Source of the DNA: an uncultured Synechococcus sp.
GTDB lineage: Bacteria > Cyanobacteriota > Cyanobacteriia > PCC-6307 > Cyanobiaceae
Reading direction: 5' to 3'
DNA length: 37,410 nt
NCBI GenBank assembly: GCA_913057985.1
Contig: CAJXPL010000025.1
Location: 1-37,410 of the forward strand
How positions within the stretch are numbered: the stretch's first letter is position 1; each line of letters starts with the position of its first letter. Below the pieces are notes generated by a model. That model was given only the letters and a program-made list of their open reading frames with translations, searched no databases and had not been told where the DNA came from. The position numbers were made by a program, and so were the translations under genes. Below, one piece after another: positions 1-8,131 of this stretch.

Positions 1-10
1 CGGCCGTCAT
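1..10 (-). CDS. 5' end of an unidentified gene leaving the left edge
   Basis: Only the start is in the window. On the minus strand an ATG lies at 10-8, preceded by a strong GGAGG Shine-Dalgarno sequence (plus-strand positions 16-20) with a 5 nt spacer, among the best ribosome sites in the window. Only three codons (Met-Thr-Ala) are visible, so no product can be named. It would be the next gene after the Nif11-cupin gene on the same strand, 123 nt downstream of it. Inference from the ribosome site only. Confidence 0.45.
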
Positions 11-133
11 GGGCTCCTCCGATCTCGATGCACTCACTCTCGTCAGCGATGCCACCGACGGCAATCAGCTGTCGTGCTCATTGCCTTTTGGGGGCTGCAC
101 GACCCATCGTGGAGGTGGCGTGCCTCGCCGGGC

Positions 134-655
134 TTAAGCCGCATCCCAGTGCAAGGCGAGCCACAGGGTTCCTGGATCGGGATCCGTGCGCTCCACCCGG
201 TGGCGTTGATGGGGCGAAAGCAGTAAATGATCCCCTGGACTGAGATCCACAATCCGATCGGGGTTCTGCAGCGCAACACAGGCACTCCCGCGCAACACAA
301 GCACCCACTCGTGATCGGACTGATCCATCCATTCGTCACGGGGGGAGCTGAAGCCGTTGGAGGCGATCAACAGCAGTCTCCATGTTTCGGCAGATGCCAC
401 CACCTGGGTTGATTCCTCACCCGGTGGAGGGCACGGGGTCGCCAACAGGTTGGCCTCTCCCCCCGGCCGATGGTCACGCTCACCCCAGCGCCGACCGATG
501 TCGTACCCCCAGGATCGGGCCAACTGAACAACCTGGTTGTGGTCCGCACAAGCCGCCAGCTGTTCGCGGCTGCTGGAGTCGTTCCGCACACGCTCCGCAA
601 GGGCCTGAAGTTGGGAGATCTTGCTGAGGAAACGGATCAGATCCTGTTCCGCCAC
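134..655 (-). CDS. Nif11-domain / cupin fusion protein
   Basis: A protein of about 173 residues with two parts. Residues 1-60 (beginning with an AEQDLIRFLSKI segment) match the Nif11 pattern: an amphipathic helix, a middle section rich in Ala, Asn and Val (CADHNQVVQLARSWGYDI), then a break. The C-terminal part from about residue 95 is a single small cupin barrel, with DHEWVLVLRGSACV as first motif and SPGDHLLLSPHQRHRVE as second. The second motif keeps two possible metal-binding His residues; the first is weaker. Nif11 domains are best known as leader-peptide regions of ribosomal peptides, but many cyanobacterial copies have no known precursor role. No core peptide follows here. The start is a GTG at 655, chosen because the Nif11 homology begins there; an in-frame GTG at 664 is also possible. 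It is divergent from the DUF3136 gene. Function unknown; sugar or metabolite sensing is conceivable. Confidence 0.75.
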   Translation of the reverse strand: MAEQDLIRFLSKISQLQALAERVRNDSSSREQLAACADHNQVVQLARSWGYDIGRRWGERDHRPGGEANLLATPCPPPGEESTQVVASAETWRLLLIASNGFSSPRDEWMDQSDHEWVLVLRGSACVALQNPDRIVDLSPGDHLLLSPHQRHRVERTDPDPGTLWLALHWDAA

Positions 656-745
656 GGAGACCACCGCACAGCTTCAACAGTGATCCTGACAACAGACCAA
701 TCAGGGGATCGACGCAAAAGTCAGAAGATCCTGACCTTCTGTTTC

Positions 746-979
746 ATGCCGTCCGCAACCAAGGCACTCACCATCGGAGATCTGGAGGCTGGATTCTCGA
801 GCTACTGCCAGGCCCTGCGTCGCCTTGTGGCCGATGGACGCGACCTCAACGCCATTCGCCGGACGGTTTGCTGGGACTACCTCAACCGATTGCACACCTC
901 GCTTCCGAAGGATTACCGCTCTCCCGATGAACTGATCCAGCGGTTCCAGAAGGAGGCATCGCCTGCTCAAGCAGACTGA
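746..979 (+). CDS. DUF3136 family protein, copy 1
   Basis: A 77-residue soluble protein of a family I know from marine picocyanobacteria, with no assigned function. Its core LTIGDLEAGFSSYCQALRRL is followed by a conserved RTVCW and a YRSP near the end. A second gene at 35258-35485 encodes a clear paralogue, identical at about 30 of 64 aligned positions including LTIG, LEAG, YC, ALRRL and RTVCW. The two invariant Cys residues (in YC and VCW) suggest a structural, metal or redox role, but this is inference. The frame is open upstream to 470, but the family homology begins at the ATG at 746. It is divergent from the Nif11-cupin gene, with about 90 nt between the starts, and precedes the cytochrome gene by 19 nt. 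Confidence 0.85.
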   Translation: MPSATKALTIGDLEAGFSSYCQALRRLVADGRDLNAIRRTVCWDYLNRLHTSLPKDYRSPDELIQRFQKEASPAQAD

Positions 980-998
980 TCCAAGCCACATCATCCCT

Positions 999-1355
999 GT
1001 GCTGAGCCACCTCCTGCGCTGCTGCATTGGTGCGTTTCTTGTTCTGCTGCTGAGCCTTGGTTCAGCCGGCGCTTCGCTGGCTGCCGGGTCTGACGCCAGC
1101 CCCGGCGGCCTGTTGTTCGAACAGCACTGCGCGGGATGCCACATCAACGGTGGCAACATCATTCGCCGGGGTAAAAACCTGAAGCTGAAGACCCTTGAGC
1201 GTGAGCAGATCGCAACGGTGGACGCCATCGCAGCCATCGCCCGGGAAGGGCGAGGCCAGATGAGTGGTTACGCCGATGTTCTCGGGAGCGATGGAGATCA
1301 GCTCGTGGCTGAATGGGTGCTCATGCAGGCTCAGAACGCCTGGACCCAGGGATAA
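999..1355 (+). CDS. small monoheme cytochrome c, c6-like, secreted
   Basis: A 118-residue class I cytochrome c. Residues 1-29 form a signal peptide (hydrophobic core about 10-22, ending ASLAAG), so the mature protein of about 88 residues should lie in the thylakoid lumen or periplasm. Heme attachment is CAGCH (Cys44, Cys47, His48), and Met88 in GRGQMSGY is the likely second axial ligand. NGGNIIR just after the heme motif resembles the GGNN-type loop of cytochrome c6. A c6 protein carries electrons from cytochrome b6f to photosystem I or to a terminal oxidase; this one could equally be a c6B/c6C-type paralogue of unknown role. It starts with GTG at 999. Its last 25 nt overlap the convergent YciI-like gene. 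A CuA-type cytochrome oxidase partner is not encoded in this window. Confidence 0.85.
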   Translation: MLSHLLRCCIGAFLVLLLSLGSAGASLAAGSDASPGGLLFEQHCAGCHINGGNIIRRGKNLKLKTLEREQIATVDAIAAIAREGRGQMSGYADVLGSDGDQLVAEWVLMQAQNAWTQG

Positions 1356-1600
1356 ACCTCGAGCGCCGTCCAGATCCCCTGCTTCCAATAGATGTCGTCC
1401 TCAACCAGCCTTCGGACGACGTCGATGCTGTCGGCCTCGAAGATCCCGAAAACATGGGTGCTTCCCTCGGTGGGTCCGAGCGTGACCAGCGTTCCCTGCT
1501 CTTTCAGACTTTGGAGACGAGCAAGGTGCTCATCCCGATAGGGAGCACGCTTCTCAAGAGCATCCGCGCAGTAAGTGCCCCACAAAACGAAACGTGCCAT
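1331..1600 (-). CDS. YciI-family (dimeric ferredoxin-like fold) protein
   Basis: An 89-residue cytosolic protein starting MARFVLWGTYC. It has the YCII pattern: a first beta strand, YRDEHLARLQSLKEQGTLVTLGP with the conserved His, a GPTEG turn, and a C-terminal strand TALEVYPW. Family members share the dimeric ferredoxin-like fold; some act as small hydrolases or dehydrochlorinases, and most are uncharacterised. I chose the ATG at 1600 over the in-frame one at 1663 because homology begins at MARF. It is convergent with, and overlaps by 25 nt, the cytochrome c gene, and is divergent from the AbrB regulator across about 98 nt that must hold both promoters. Substrate unknown. Confidence 0.75.
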   Translation of the reverse strand: MARFVLWGTYCADALEKRAPYRDEHLARLQSLKEQGTLVTLGPTEGSTHVFGIFEADSIDVVRRLVEDDIYWKQGIWTALEVYPWVQAF

Positions 1601-1698
1601 AGCGAAGGATGAAATAACAGCGAACTTTTCAGTAGAAAATGATGGCATAGCCGCTTGAACCATAGCTATGTTGTGAAGGTTGATATCTCTCGAAAGCG

Positions 1699-2070
1699 AT
1701 GCTCACTGGGAGCGACCTTCTCAATAAAGTCAAAGACCTGGGTGACATCAGCAAGTCTGACCTTGTTCGTGCCTGTGGCTATGTCTCCACGAAAAAAGAT
1801 GGTGGTGAACGTCTGAATTTCACCGCTTTTTATGAAGCACTGCTGGACGCCAAAGGCGTCAGTCTTGGCGTGGGTGGAGTTGGCGGCGTGGGCAAAGGCG
1901 GCCGCAAACTCAGCTATGTGGCCACTGTGCAAGGCAACGGCAATCTTCTCATCGGCAAGGCCTATACAGCGCTGCTCGACCTGAAACCTGGAGATGAATT
2001 TGAAATCAAACTTGGTCGCAAACAGATTCGTCTGACACCGGTGGGTGCCACCGACGAAGACGACGAGTGA
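1699..2070 (+). CDS. cyAbrB-type transcriptional regulator
   Basis: A 123-residue protein of the cyanobacterial AbrB (cyAbrB) family. The N-terminal half (LTGSDLLNKVKDLGDISKSD) is a helical family-specific region, followed by a flexible Gly-rich linker at about 55-68 (GVGGVGGVGKGG). The C-terminal AbrB-like beta-barrel, about 70-115, includes the NGNLLIGKAY and LKPGDEFEIKLGRKQI segments. Unlike bacillar AbrB, the DNA-binding domain is at the C-terminus, which is the known cyAbrB arrangement. These proteins are abundant chromosome-binding regulators of carbon and nitrogen metabolism in other cyanobacteria. A single-gene transcript is likely: a strong terminator follows 24 nt after the stop codon. 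The tail ends in acidic residues (DEDDE). Confidence 0.9.
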   Translation: MLTGSDLLNKVKDLGDISKSDLVRACGYVSTKKDGGERLNFTAFYEALLDAKGVSLGVGGVGGVGKGGRKLSYVATVQGNGNLLIGKAYTALLDLKPGDEFEIKLGRKQIRLTPVGATDEDDE

Positions 2071-2091
2071 TTCAACATTAAAAAGCAGTGC

Positions 2092-2116
2092 AACCCCGGC
2101 CAATGCCGGGGTTTTT
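2092..2116 (+). terminator. rho-independent terminator of cyAbrB
   Basis: A perfect 7-bp GC-rich stem (CCCCGGC at 2094-2100, GCCGGGG at 2105-2111) with a CAAT loop is followed by five T residues (2112-2116). Two flanking A-T pairs can extend the stem. It lies between the convergent cyAbrB and trpA genes. The T-run orientation favours plus-strand termination. Confidence 0.9.
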
Positions 2117-2141
2117 CATGGCTTGAGCGGGATGGCAGCCC

Positions 2142-2957
2142 CTAGGGCTGATCGGCAGCGGCACGCAACTCAGCGCAAAAACGACCAGCTTCCTGAGCTA
2201 TGTCCCCGGGCGACGCTGCCGCCATGCGTTTCACAAGTGCACTGCCCACAATCGCTCCATCGGCACCCCAACCCCGAACCTGACGCACCTGCTCGGCACC
2301 GGAGATCCCAAAACCAACCGCAACAGGAACCGGTGAGGTTTGTTTGAGTTGCTGCACCAAACCTTCAACCCTGCTTTCCATCTGAGCTCGCTCACCGGTG
2401 ACACCCGTGACACTCACCAGGTAGGTGAAACCTCGGCTGCATGTAGCAATCCGACCCATCCGATCTTGGGGAGTGGTGGGTGCAACCAAGAGCACCAAAT
2501 CCAAGCCATGACGCTCTGCGATTGTCGACAGCCGCTCCGCTTCCTCAAGGGGTAGATCAGGGACCACCAAACCCGCCGCACCAGCCTCCGCTGCGGACTG
2601 GCAAAACGCCTCCATCCCCACATTGAGCAGTGGATTGGAATATGTGAACAGGATCACGGGAATCTGCAGCTGGCCTTTCAACGAGCGCAACATGTCCAGA
2701 ACACCCTTTGGCGTGGTTCCGGCGGCAAGGGCCCGGGACGCAGCAGCCTGAATGACCGGCCCATCAGCGAGGGGGTCGCTGTAGGGCATTCCCAGTTCGA
2801 CCATGTCAGCCCCTGCACGTTGCAGGCTGAGCAGCACATCAGCGGTGACAGAGAGATCCGGATCGCCGGCCATCAGGAATGGCATCAAGGCGAGGCGACC
2901 GTCCTGCTTCAGCTGCTCAAAGCGCTGGGCGATGGAAGAGGACTGCTGATTGGGCAT
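2142..2957 (-). CDS. trpA: tryptophan synthase alpha chain
   Basis: A 271-residue cytosolic enzyme that splits indole-3-glycerol phosphate into indole and glyceraldehyde 3-phosphate, handing indole to TrpB for tryptophan synthesis. The TIM-barrel signature [15 protein letters not shown] holds the catalytic Glu54 and Asp65; FTYSNPLL and the phosphate-binding GFGISG are also intact. The length is normal for the family. I chose the ATG at 2957 ([16 protein letters not shown]) because TrpA homology begins there, although the frame is open to 3089. It is third in the minus-strand run ndhL - DUF3007 - trpA, with 34 nt to the DUF3007 stop codon, a gene order I associate with cyanobacteria. The rest of the trp pathway is not in the window. 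Confidence 0.97.
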   Translation of the reverse strand: MPNQQSSSIAQRFEQLKQDGRLALMPFLMAGDPDLSVTADVLLSLQRAGADMVELGMPYSDPLADGPVIQAAASRALAAGTTPKGVLDMLRSLKGQLQIPVILFTYSNPLLNVGMEAFCQSAAEAGAAGLVVPDLPLEEAERLSTIAERHGLDLVLLVAPTTPQDRMGRIATCSRGFTYLVSVTGVTGERAQMESRVEGLVQQLKQTSPVPVAVGFGISGAEQVRQVRGWGADGAIVGSALVKRMAAASPGDIAQEAGRFCAELRAAADQP

Positions 2958-2991
2958 CTCGGTCAACCGACCAGGAACAAACTTCGGAAGC

Positions 2992-3348
2992 CTATGAGTC
3001 GACGGGGGCATCGCCGTCCGCGGGAACCGAGGCATCCGCTCCAATCTTGCGCAACAGCGCCTGTTGCTCCTCCTCGGGAAGAGCATCAAAACGGGCTTGA
3101 AGCGTCTCAGCTTCCTGTTTGTCGTAGACCTCGCGGTAGCGACGCCGCTGATCCATGTAGGTCATCTGGCCGGTGACCACACGGAACAGGTAAGAGCTTG
3201 TCCACACCACCACAATCACAACCAGCAGGGCCTCCGCAGCAATCCCTGCCGAAAACCCCTCAAAGCCTGCAGCCTGAAAGCCGACTTGCCCAAGCCCGCC
3301 CAGCAGGAGGACTGCAAGTCCGATCAGAAGAACCTTGCCACGCGTCAA
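2992..3348 (-). CDS. DUF3007 cyanobacterial membrane protein
   Basis: A 118-residue protein with two predicted membrane helices, about residues 5-26 and 36-58, followed by a cytosolic tail rich in charged residues ([20 protein letters not shown]). The tail carries a predicted helix and ends with an Ala/Asp-rich stretch. It matches the DUF3007 family, common in cyanobacteria and usually placed between ndhL and trpA as here. The molecular role is not established to my knowledge. The neighbourhood suggests a link to thylakoid NDH-1, but that is inference. The start is TTG at 3348, one nucleotide after the ndhL stop, implying coupled translation. Confidence 0.85.
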   Translation of the reverse strand: MTRGKVLLIGLAVLLLGGLGQVGFQAAGFEGFSAGIAAEALLVVIVVVWTSSYLFRVVTGQMTYMDQRRRYREVYDKQEAETLQARFDALPEEEQQALLRKIGADASVPADGDAPVDS

Positions 3349-3349
3349 T

Positions 3350-3601
3350 TCAGACGTCTCCCTGCCCGCTCAGCCGGAAATTGAGGAAGGGGGCGAACAG
3401 AATCATCCCCGGGAAAAAGAGGAAGACCAGGCCATAGATCCCCAGACGCTCCAGCTTGCCCATGCGATGCCAACGCTGGTTCATCCACGCGTACAGGGCG
3501 AGGGGAACCACCACCAGGTACAACCCGCCCAGAGCGACATAGGCCAACAGAACCAGCAACGTGTCCTGGGGAAGTTGATGGAGCAGGGACGAAAGGTCCA
3601 A
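3350..3601 (-). CDS. ndhL: NAD(P)H-quinone oxidoreductase subunit L
   Basis: An 83-residue integral membrane subunit of the cyanobacterial NDH-1 complex, which takes part in respiration, cyclic electron flow and CO2 uptake. Two hydrophobic segments are visible (about 14-37 and 52-74), joined by a charged loop with the family motif [18 protein letters not shown], then [15 protein letters not shown] near the C-terminus. Length and motifs are typical. It is the first gene of the ndhL - DUF3007 - trpA transcript and is divergent from the GH63 gene; 3602-3784 must hold promoters for both directions, but I could not identify convincing -10 or -35 boxes. Confidence 0.93.
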   Translation of the reverse strand: MDLSSLLHQLPQDTLLVLLAYVALGGLYLVVVPLALYAWMNQRWHRMGKLERLGIYGLVFLFFPGMILFAPFLNFRLSGQGDV

Positions 3602-3784
3602 GGCCTGGGGACAACTCTTTCAAATTTAAGCTGACCGCGCTGTGGAATTGCGGACTCGCCAGACGCATTCGGCGTCATTCCGCTTGGTCCGTCAAGCCAC
3701 CACCAGCGATTGCGTTGGAGACAGAAACTGCGTGGGCAACTCACGGAGCCCTCACTAGTTTCTGATCAAGAGGGTGTTCAGTCG

Positions 3785-6478
3785 ATGTCGACGTCTGTGA
3801 GTTCCACCGCACAGATCGGTGGAGAACCCGCGGAACTTCTGCGTTGCCGCGAAAGGGATGAAGGACACCAGCCCTGGGATCGCTGGGGGACCTATCTGAG
3901 TGATCGGCAGTGGGGCACAGTCCGCGAGGATTATTCCGGCGATGGCAACGCCTGGAACTCCTTTCCCTTCGACCACAGCCACCTGCGCAGCTACCGCTGG
4001 GGGGAGGACGGCTTGCTGGGCCTGAGCGACGAACGCTGTCTGCTCTGTTTCTCTCCCGTGCTCTGGAACGGCAAGGATTCCATTCTCAAAGAACGCTTGT
4101 TCGGTCTCGGCAATCCCGAAGGCAACCACGGAGAAGACATCAAAGACACGATGTATCACCTCGCCGGTACACCAACCGGTAGTTATGCGAAAGCTCTGTA
4201 TCGCTACCCCCATCAGAGCTTTCCTTACCAGCAACTGCGCGACGAAAACCGCAACCGCAGCCGAGAAGAGAACGAATACGAACTGGTCGATACAGGCATC
4301 TTTACGGGCAATCGCTTTTTTGATCTCGACGTTGAGTACGCGAAAGCTTCTCCCGAAGATGTGCTGATCCGGCTCACCATCACCAACCGAGGTCCGGAGG
4401 ACGCCGACCTTCATCTCCTTCCCAGCCTGTGGTTCCGGAACACCTGGAGCTGGGGGGATCCTGACCGGAACCGACCCAGCCTTCGCCTCCAGGACAATCG
4501 GCTCGTGAGTGATGCCGTCGAAGGCCTGGCCGCCTACAACCTGACCTGCAGTGAACAAGGCCCGTGGTTGTTCACGGAAAACGAAACCAACACCGAACGG
4601 CTCTACGGACAAGCCCCAGAGCAGCCCTATGTGAAAGATGCCTTTCACCGCTTTCTGATTGACGGAGAGCAGGGCGCAGTGAATCCGGCACAGACTGGAA
4701 GCAAAGCAGCTCTGCATCTCCAACGCACGCTCCATCCAGGAGAAATCTGGTCGGTGAGCCTGCGACTGAGCCGACACGACCACCAAGGAAGCAAGGCCCC
4801 GGAGCCGGAGGAGACAGCCGCGTTCAACACCTTGATGGATCAACGCCGCCGGGAGTGGCAGGACCACCTGGAATGGGTAGCACCTGGACTCAACGCGGAG
4901 GACCGTGCCATCCATGCCTCGGCTGCTGCCGGGTTGTTCTGGTGCCGCAAGTACTACGCCTGGTATGTGGCCCGGTGGCTGCGCGGAGACAACAACGCTC
5001 CCAGGCCACCCCAGGAACGGTGGCACACCGAAAACGCCTACTGGCGAACCCTTCGGGCCCAAAACATCATCTCGATGCCCGACTGCTGGGAGTACCCCTA
5101 TTTCTGCCAGTGGGATCTGATGTTCCATGCAGTGGCCTTCGCGGAAATCGATCCGGGCGAGGCGAAGCGGCAGTCGCGCATGCTCCGCCAAGCCTCATAC
5201 ACCGCGAACAATGGGCAATCCCCTGCCTATGAATGGGCCCTGTCAGACGCCAACCCACCGATTGGCGCCTGGGCAGCACTGCGGATCTTCCAGATCTCCA
5301 AGCGTCGTTACGGAGAGCAGGACTATCCCTTCCTCCGCGCCAGCCTGCGGGAGCTGTTGCTGGAATACGGATGGTGGGCCAACCGAACGGACCGCAACGG
5401 TGACAGCCTCTTCGAAGGAGGCTTCCTTGGACTGGACAACATTGCCATCTTCGATCGGCGTTACCCACTCAAAGACGGCAGCCGGATCGAGCAATCAGAT
5501 GGAACAGCCTGGATGGGAATGCTCAGCCTCAACATGTTGGAGGCATGCGTTCTTCTCTCTGAAGACAGAGCGGAATACAAAAGCCTGAGCGATCGCTTTG
5601 TCCGCGACTTCAGTCGCCTGACCTACGCGCTGAACAGCCCTGGTGGCAAAGGGTACGTGAACTGGGACGAGGAAGACGGTTTCTACTACGACGTGCTCAA
5701 GCGCCCGGACGGAAGCACCGACTATTTGAGAACACGTTCACTGAGTGGTCTGATTCCGTTGCTCGCCATCGCAACGTTCGACGCCGAAACGGTCGAATCG
5801 ATTCCGTCTCTCGACGTGAGCACCTATCTGCGTGATCTGGGTCGCGAACGCGGAGAGGAGTTTGATTCGATCGCTCATCTTGGATCCTGGCACCGTGGTC
5901 GAATTCTGTTTTCGATCGTGCCTCCGCAACGCTTACGGCGCATCCTCGAAAGGGTGTTCGATGAAGAGGAATTTCTCTCCCCTTACGGCATCCGAAGCCT
6001 CTCCAAGAGCTATGAAAAAACTCCATACAGCTATCAACAGGGTGACGACTACGCCACGATCAACTACAGCCCTGCCGACAGTCCTGTAGCCATGTTTGGA
6101 GGCAATTCCAACTGGCGAGGACCAGTGTGGATGCCGATCAACTACCTGCTGATCGAAGCACTTCAGAAGTTTGCCCACTACTTCGGCGATGATTTCAAGA
6201 TGGAGTTCCCGACGGGCTCTGGTCGCGAATTGAATCTCTGGGACATTTCTCTGGAACTTGAGGAGCGACTGGTTGGCATCTTTAGGCGTGATCGCAATGG
6301 ACAGAGGCCATTCAACGGGACGATCGAGCTGTTCCAAAACGATCCCGAATGGCGTGATCTCTTCCTCTTCAATGAGTATTTCAATGGCTGCAGCGGTGCC
6401 GGCGTCGGTGCGAGTCACCAGACCGGATGGACAGCGATTGTCGCGAAAATGATCACACAACTCCAACGATGGCGCTGA
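3785..6478 (+). CDS. large GH63-type glucosidase
   Basis: An 897-residue protein with an N-terminal beta-sandwich-like half (about 1-370) and a C-terminal (alpha/alpha)6 barrel of the GH63 / mannosyl-oligosaccharide glucosidase type. Barrel landmarks include CQWDLMFHA with Asp444 as a likely catalytic acid, the family block WRGPVWMPINYL starting at Trp777, and the closing HQTGWTAIVAK. There is no signal peptide, so it should act in the cytosol. Known prokaryotic GH63 members hydrolyse alpha-glucosides such as glucosylglycerate, mannosylglycerate or oligosaccharides; marine Synechococcus makes such compatible solutes, so that is an attractive but unproven substrate. This long form differs from the short ~450-residue glucosylglycerate hydrolases. 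I chose the ATG at 3785, although the frame is open to 3710. It lies 50 nt upstream of GMC1 on the same strand. Confidence 0.88.
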   Translation: MSTSVSSTAQIGGEPAELLRCRERDEGHQPWDRWGTYLSDRQWGTVREDYSGDGNAWNSFPFDHSHLRSYRWGEDGLLGLSDERCLLCFSPVLWNGKDSILKERLFGLGNPEGNHGEDIKDTMYHLAGTPTGSYAKALYRYPHQSFPYQQLRDENRNRSREENEYELVDTGIFTGNRFFDLDVEYAKASPEDVLIRLTITNRGPEDADLHLLPSLWFRNTWSWGDPDRNRPSLRLQDNRLVSDAVEGLAAYNLTCSEQGPWLFTENETNTERLYGQAPEQPYVKDAFHRFLIDGEQGAVNPAQTGSKAALHLQRTLHPGEIWSVSLRLSRHDHQGSKAPEPEETAAFNTLMDQRRREWQDHLEWVAPGLNAEDRAIHASAAAGLFWCRKYYAWYVARWLRGDNNAPRPPQERWHTENAYWRTLRAQNIISMPDCWEYPYFCQWDLMFHAVAFAEIDPGEAKRQSRMLRQASYTANNGQSPAYEWALSDANPPIGAWAALRIFQISKRRYGEQDYPFLRASLRELLLEYGWWANRTDRNGDSLFEGGFLGLDNIAIFDRRYPLKDGSRIEQSDGTAWMGMLSLNMLEACVLLSEDRAEYKSLSDRFVRDFSRLTYALNSPGGKGYVNWDEEDGFYYDVLKRPDGSTDYLRTRSLSGLIPLLAIATFDAETVESIPSLDVSTYLRDLGRERGEEFDSIAHLGSWHRGRILFSIVPPQRLRRILERVFDEEEFLSPYGIRSLSKSYEKTPYSYQQGDDYATINYSPADSPVAMFGGNSNWRGPVWMPINYLLIEALQKFAHYFGDDFKMEFPTGSGRELNLWDISLELEERLVGIFRRDRNGQRPFNGTIELFQNDPEWRDLFLFNEYFNGCSGAGVGASHQTGWTAIVAKMITQLQRWR

Positions 6479-6528
6479 CGCCATGAGGTGATCTCTCTAA
6501 CGTTTGGGTCATAGTCCGGCACGTCGTT

Positions 6529-8127
6529 ATGGATCACTCCACCCATGACGCTCGTCGTCATAACGCTATCGAACCCCAAGCGGATCACTACAACGTGGTG
6601 ATTATCGGCAGTGGCGCGGGTGGTGGTTCTCTGGCCCGAGCTTTAGCCGACTCCGGCCACTCCATTTTGATTCTGGAACGGGGCGGCTGGCTGCCACGGG
6701 AACCGCAAAACTGGGATCCGGTTGAGGTCTTCCAGAAAGACCGCTACGTCTCAACGGACCCCTGGCAGGACAAGCACGGAAAGACGTTTCAGCCGGGAAG
6801 TCACTACTTCGTTGGCGGTGCTTCGAAGCTATATGGAGCAGCTCACTTCCGCTTGCGGGAGAGGGATTTCGAATCGGTGATGCATGTCGACGGCGAATCA
6901 CCGGAATGGCCACTGAAATACGACGTCTTCGAGCCGTATTACCGCAAAGCGGAGGAGTGGTATCACGTGCATGGGCTGCGGGGTGAGGACCCCACCGAGC
7001 CACCGGCCTCCTCCGCGTATCCCCATGCGCCCATCAGCCACGAGCCACGCATGCAAAAGCTGGTGGATGACCTCCGCTCAGCGGGGCTCCATCCATTTCA
7101 CGCACCCACGGGAGTCGCACTCGATGAAGCGAACCCCGCCTTCAGCGCTTGCGTGCGCTGCAACCGCTGCGATGGATTTCCATGCCTGGTTCATGCCAAG
7201 GGTGATGCGGAAGTGATGGGTGTCCGTCCGGCTCTTGATCACGACAATGTGTTCATGCTCATAGAAGCGGAGGTGCTTCGACTCAACACCGATGGGAGCG
7301 GTCGTCAGATCACTGATGTGGTGGTGAGGCACCAGGGAGAAGAACGCCGTTTCAAAGGCGACATCGTGGTCGTTTCCGCTGGTGCAGCCAATTCGGCACG
7401 TCTGTTGCTGATGTCAGCCAACGATGCCCATCCCCGGGGCCTAGCCAACAGCTCCGATCAAGTGGGCAGAAATTACATGTATCACAACTGCAAAGCATTG
7501 GTGGCTCTCGCCCATGAGCCAAATACCACGGTGTTTCAAAAGACTGTCGCGCTCAATGACTGGTATTTCGGCGACAACGACTTCGACTTCCCGATGGGCA
7601 ACGTGCAAATGACCGGTAAAACCAACGGAGCGATGATGAAAGGCTATAAACCGCGGCTCACCGCTCTTGCTCCCACATGGAGCATGGACAAACTCGCGGA
7701 ACACTCACTCGATTTCTGGCTGCAAACGGAAGATCTTCCGCTGCCGAACAATCGGGTCACGATCAATACGAAAGGTCAGATCAAGCTGGACTACACCCCG
7801 ACCAACACCAGGGCATCCGACGAGCTGGCCAACAGACTGGAGGCATTGCTGGACAAGCTGTACCTCAAAAACCATCTCGCCGAACGTCAGATCTATTTCG
7901 CCTCGTCGATGGACATTGCTGCCGTGGGCCATCAATCAGGGACATGTCGCTTCGGCACCGACCCCAGCACCTCGGTGTTGGACACCAACTGCCGCACCCA
8001 CGATGTGGACAATCTGTATGTGGTTGACACGAGCTTTTTCCCAAGCAGCTCAGCGGTGAATCCATCCCTGACAGCCATCGCCAATGCCATCCGTGTGGCG
8101 GACCATCTCAAGGAACGGCTGGGTTGA
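6529..8127 (+). CDS. GMC-family FAD oxidoreductase (GMC1)
   Basis: A 532-residue glucose-methanol-choline oxidoreductase. The dinucleotide motif IGSGAGGGSLA (Gly27 onward) binds FAD. The C-terminal active-site pair is intact: His468 in GHQSGTCRFG and Asn511 in SSAVNPSLT, as expected for alcohol or sugar dehydrogenation. The C-terminal half resembles flavoprotein subunits of membrane-linked sugar/gluconate dehydrogenases more than choline dehydrogenase. A Cys cluster near residue 205 (CVRCNRCDGFPC) recalls the Cys-rich loop of some long-chain alcohol oxidases and could bind a metal or Fe-S centre. No signal peptide is visible. It follows GH63 by 50 nt and converges with the DoxX gene (4 nt between stop codons). 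Its paralogue GMC2 at 21959-23464 has lost the His/Asn pair and the Cys cluster. Substrate and electron acceptor unknown. Confidence 0.9.
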   Translation: MDHSTHDARRHNAIEPQADHYNVVIIGSGAGGGSLARALADSGHSILILERGGWLPREPQNWDPVEVFQKDRYVSTDPWQDKHGKTFQPGSHYFVGGASKLYGAAHFRLRERDFESVMHVDGESPEWPLKYDVFEPYYRKAEEWYHVHGLRGEDPTEPPASSAYPHAPISHEPRMQKLVDDLRSAGLHPFHAPTGVALDEANPAFSACVRCNRCDGFPCLVHAKGDAEVMGVRPALDHDNVFMLIEAEVLRLNTDGSGRQITDVVVRHQGEERRFKGDIVVVSAGAANSARLLLMSANDAHPRGLANSSDQVGRNYMYHNCKALVALAHEPNTTVFQKTVALNDWYFGDNDFDFPMGNVQMTGKTNGAMMKGYKPRLTALAPTWSMDKLAEHSLDFWLQTEDLPLPNNRVTINTKGQIKLDYTPTNTRASDELANRLEALLDKLYLKNHLAERQIYFASSMDIAAVGHQSGTCRFGTDPSTSVLDTNCRTHDVDNLYVVDTSFFPSSSAVNPSLTAIANAIRVADHLKERLG

Positions 8128-8131
8128 TTGA

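Noticed and set aside
3-137. Plus-strand open frame running from the left edge to a TAA at 135-137
   Set aside because: Its residues could pass as a C-terminus, but a strong ribosome site and ATG on the minus strand overlap it at 8-20 and it overlaps the end of the Nif11-cupin gene; no family features are seen.
3755-5191. Long minus-strand open frame opposite the GH63 gene (478 codons)
   Set aside because: It is the antisense shadow of a clearly recognisable glycosidase; the translation has no domain pattern.
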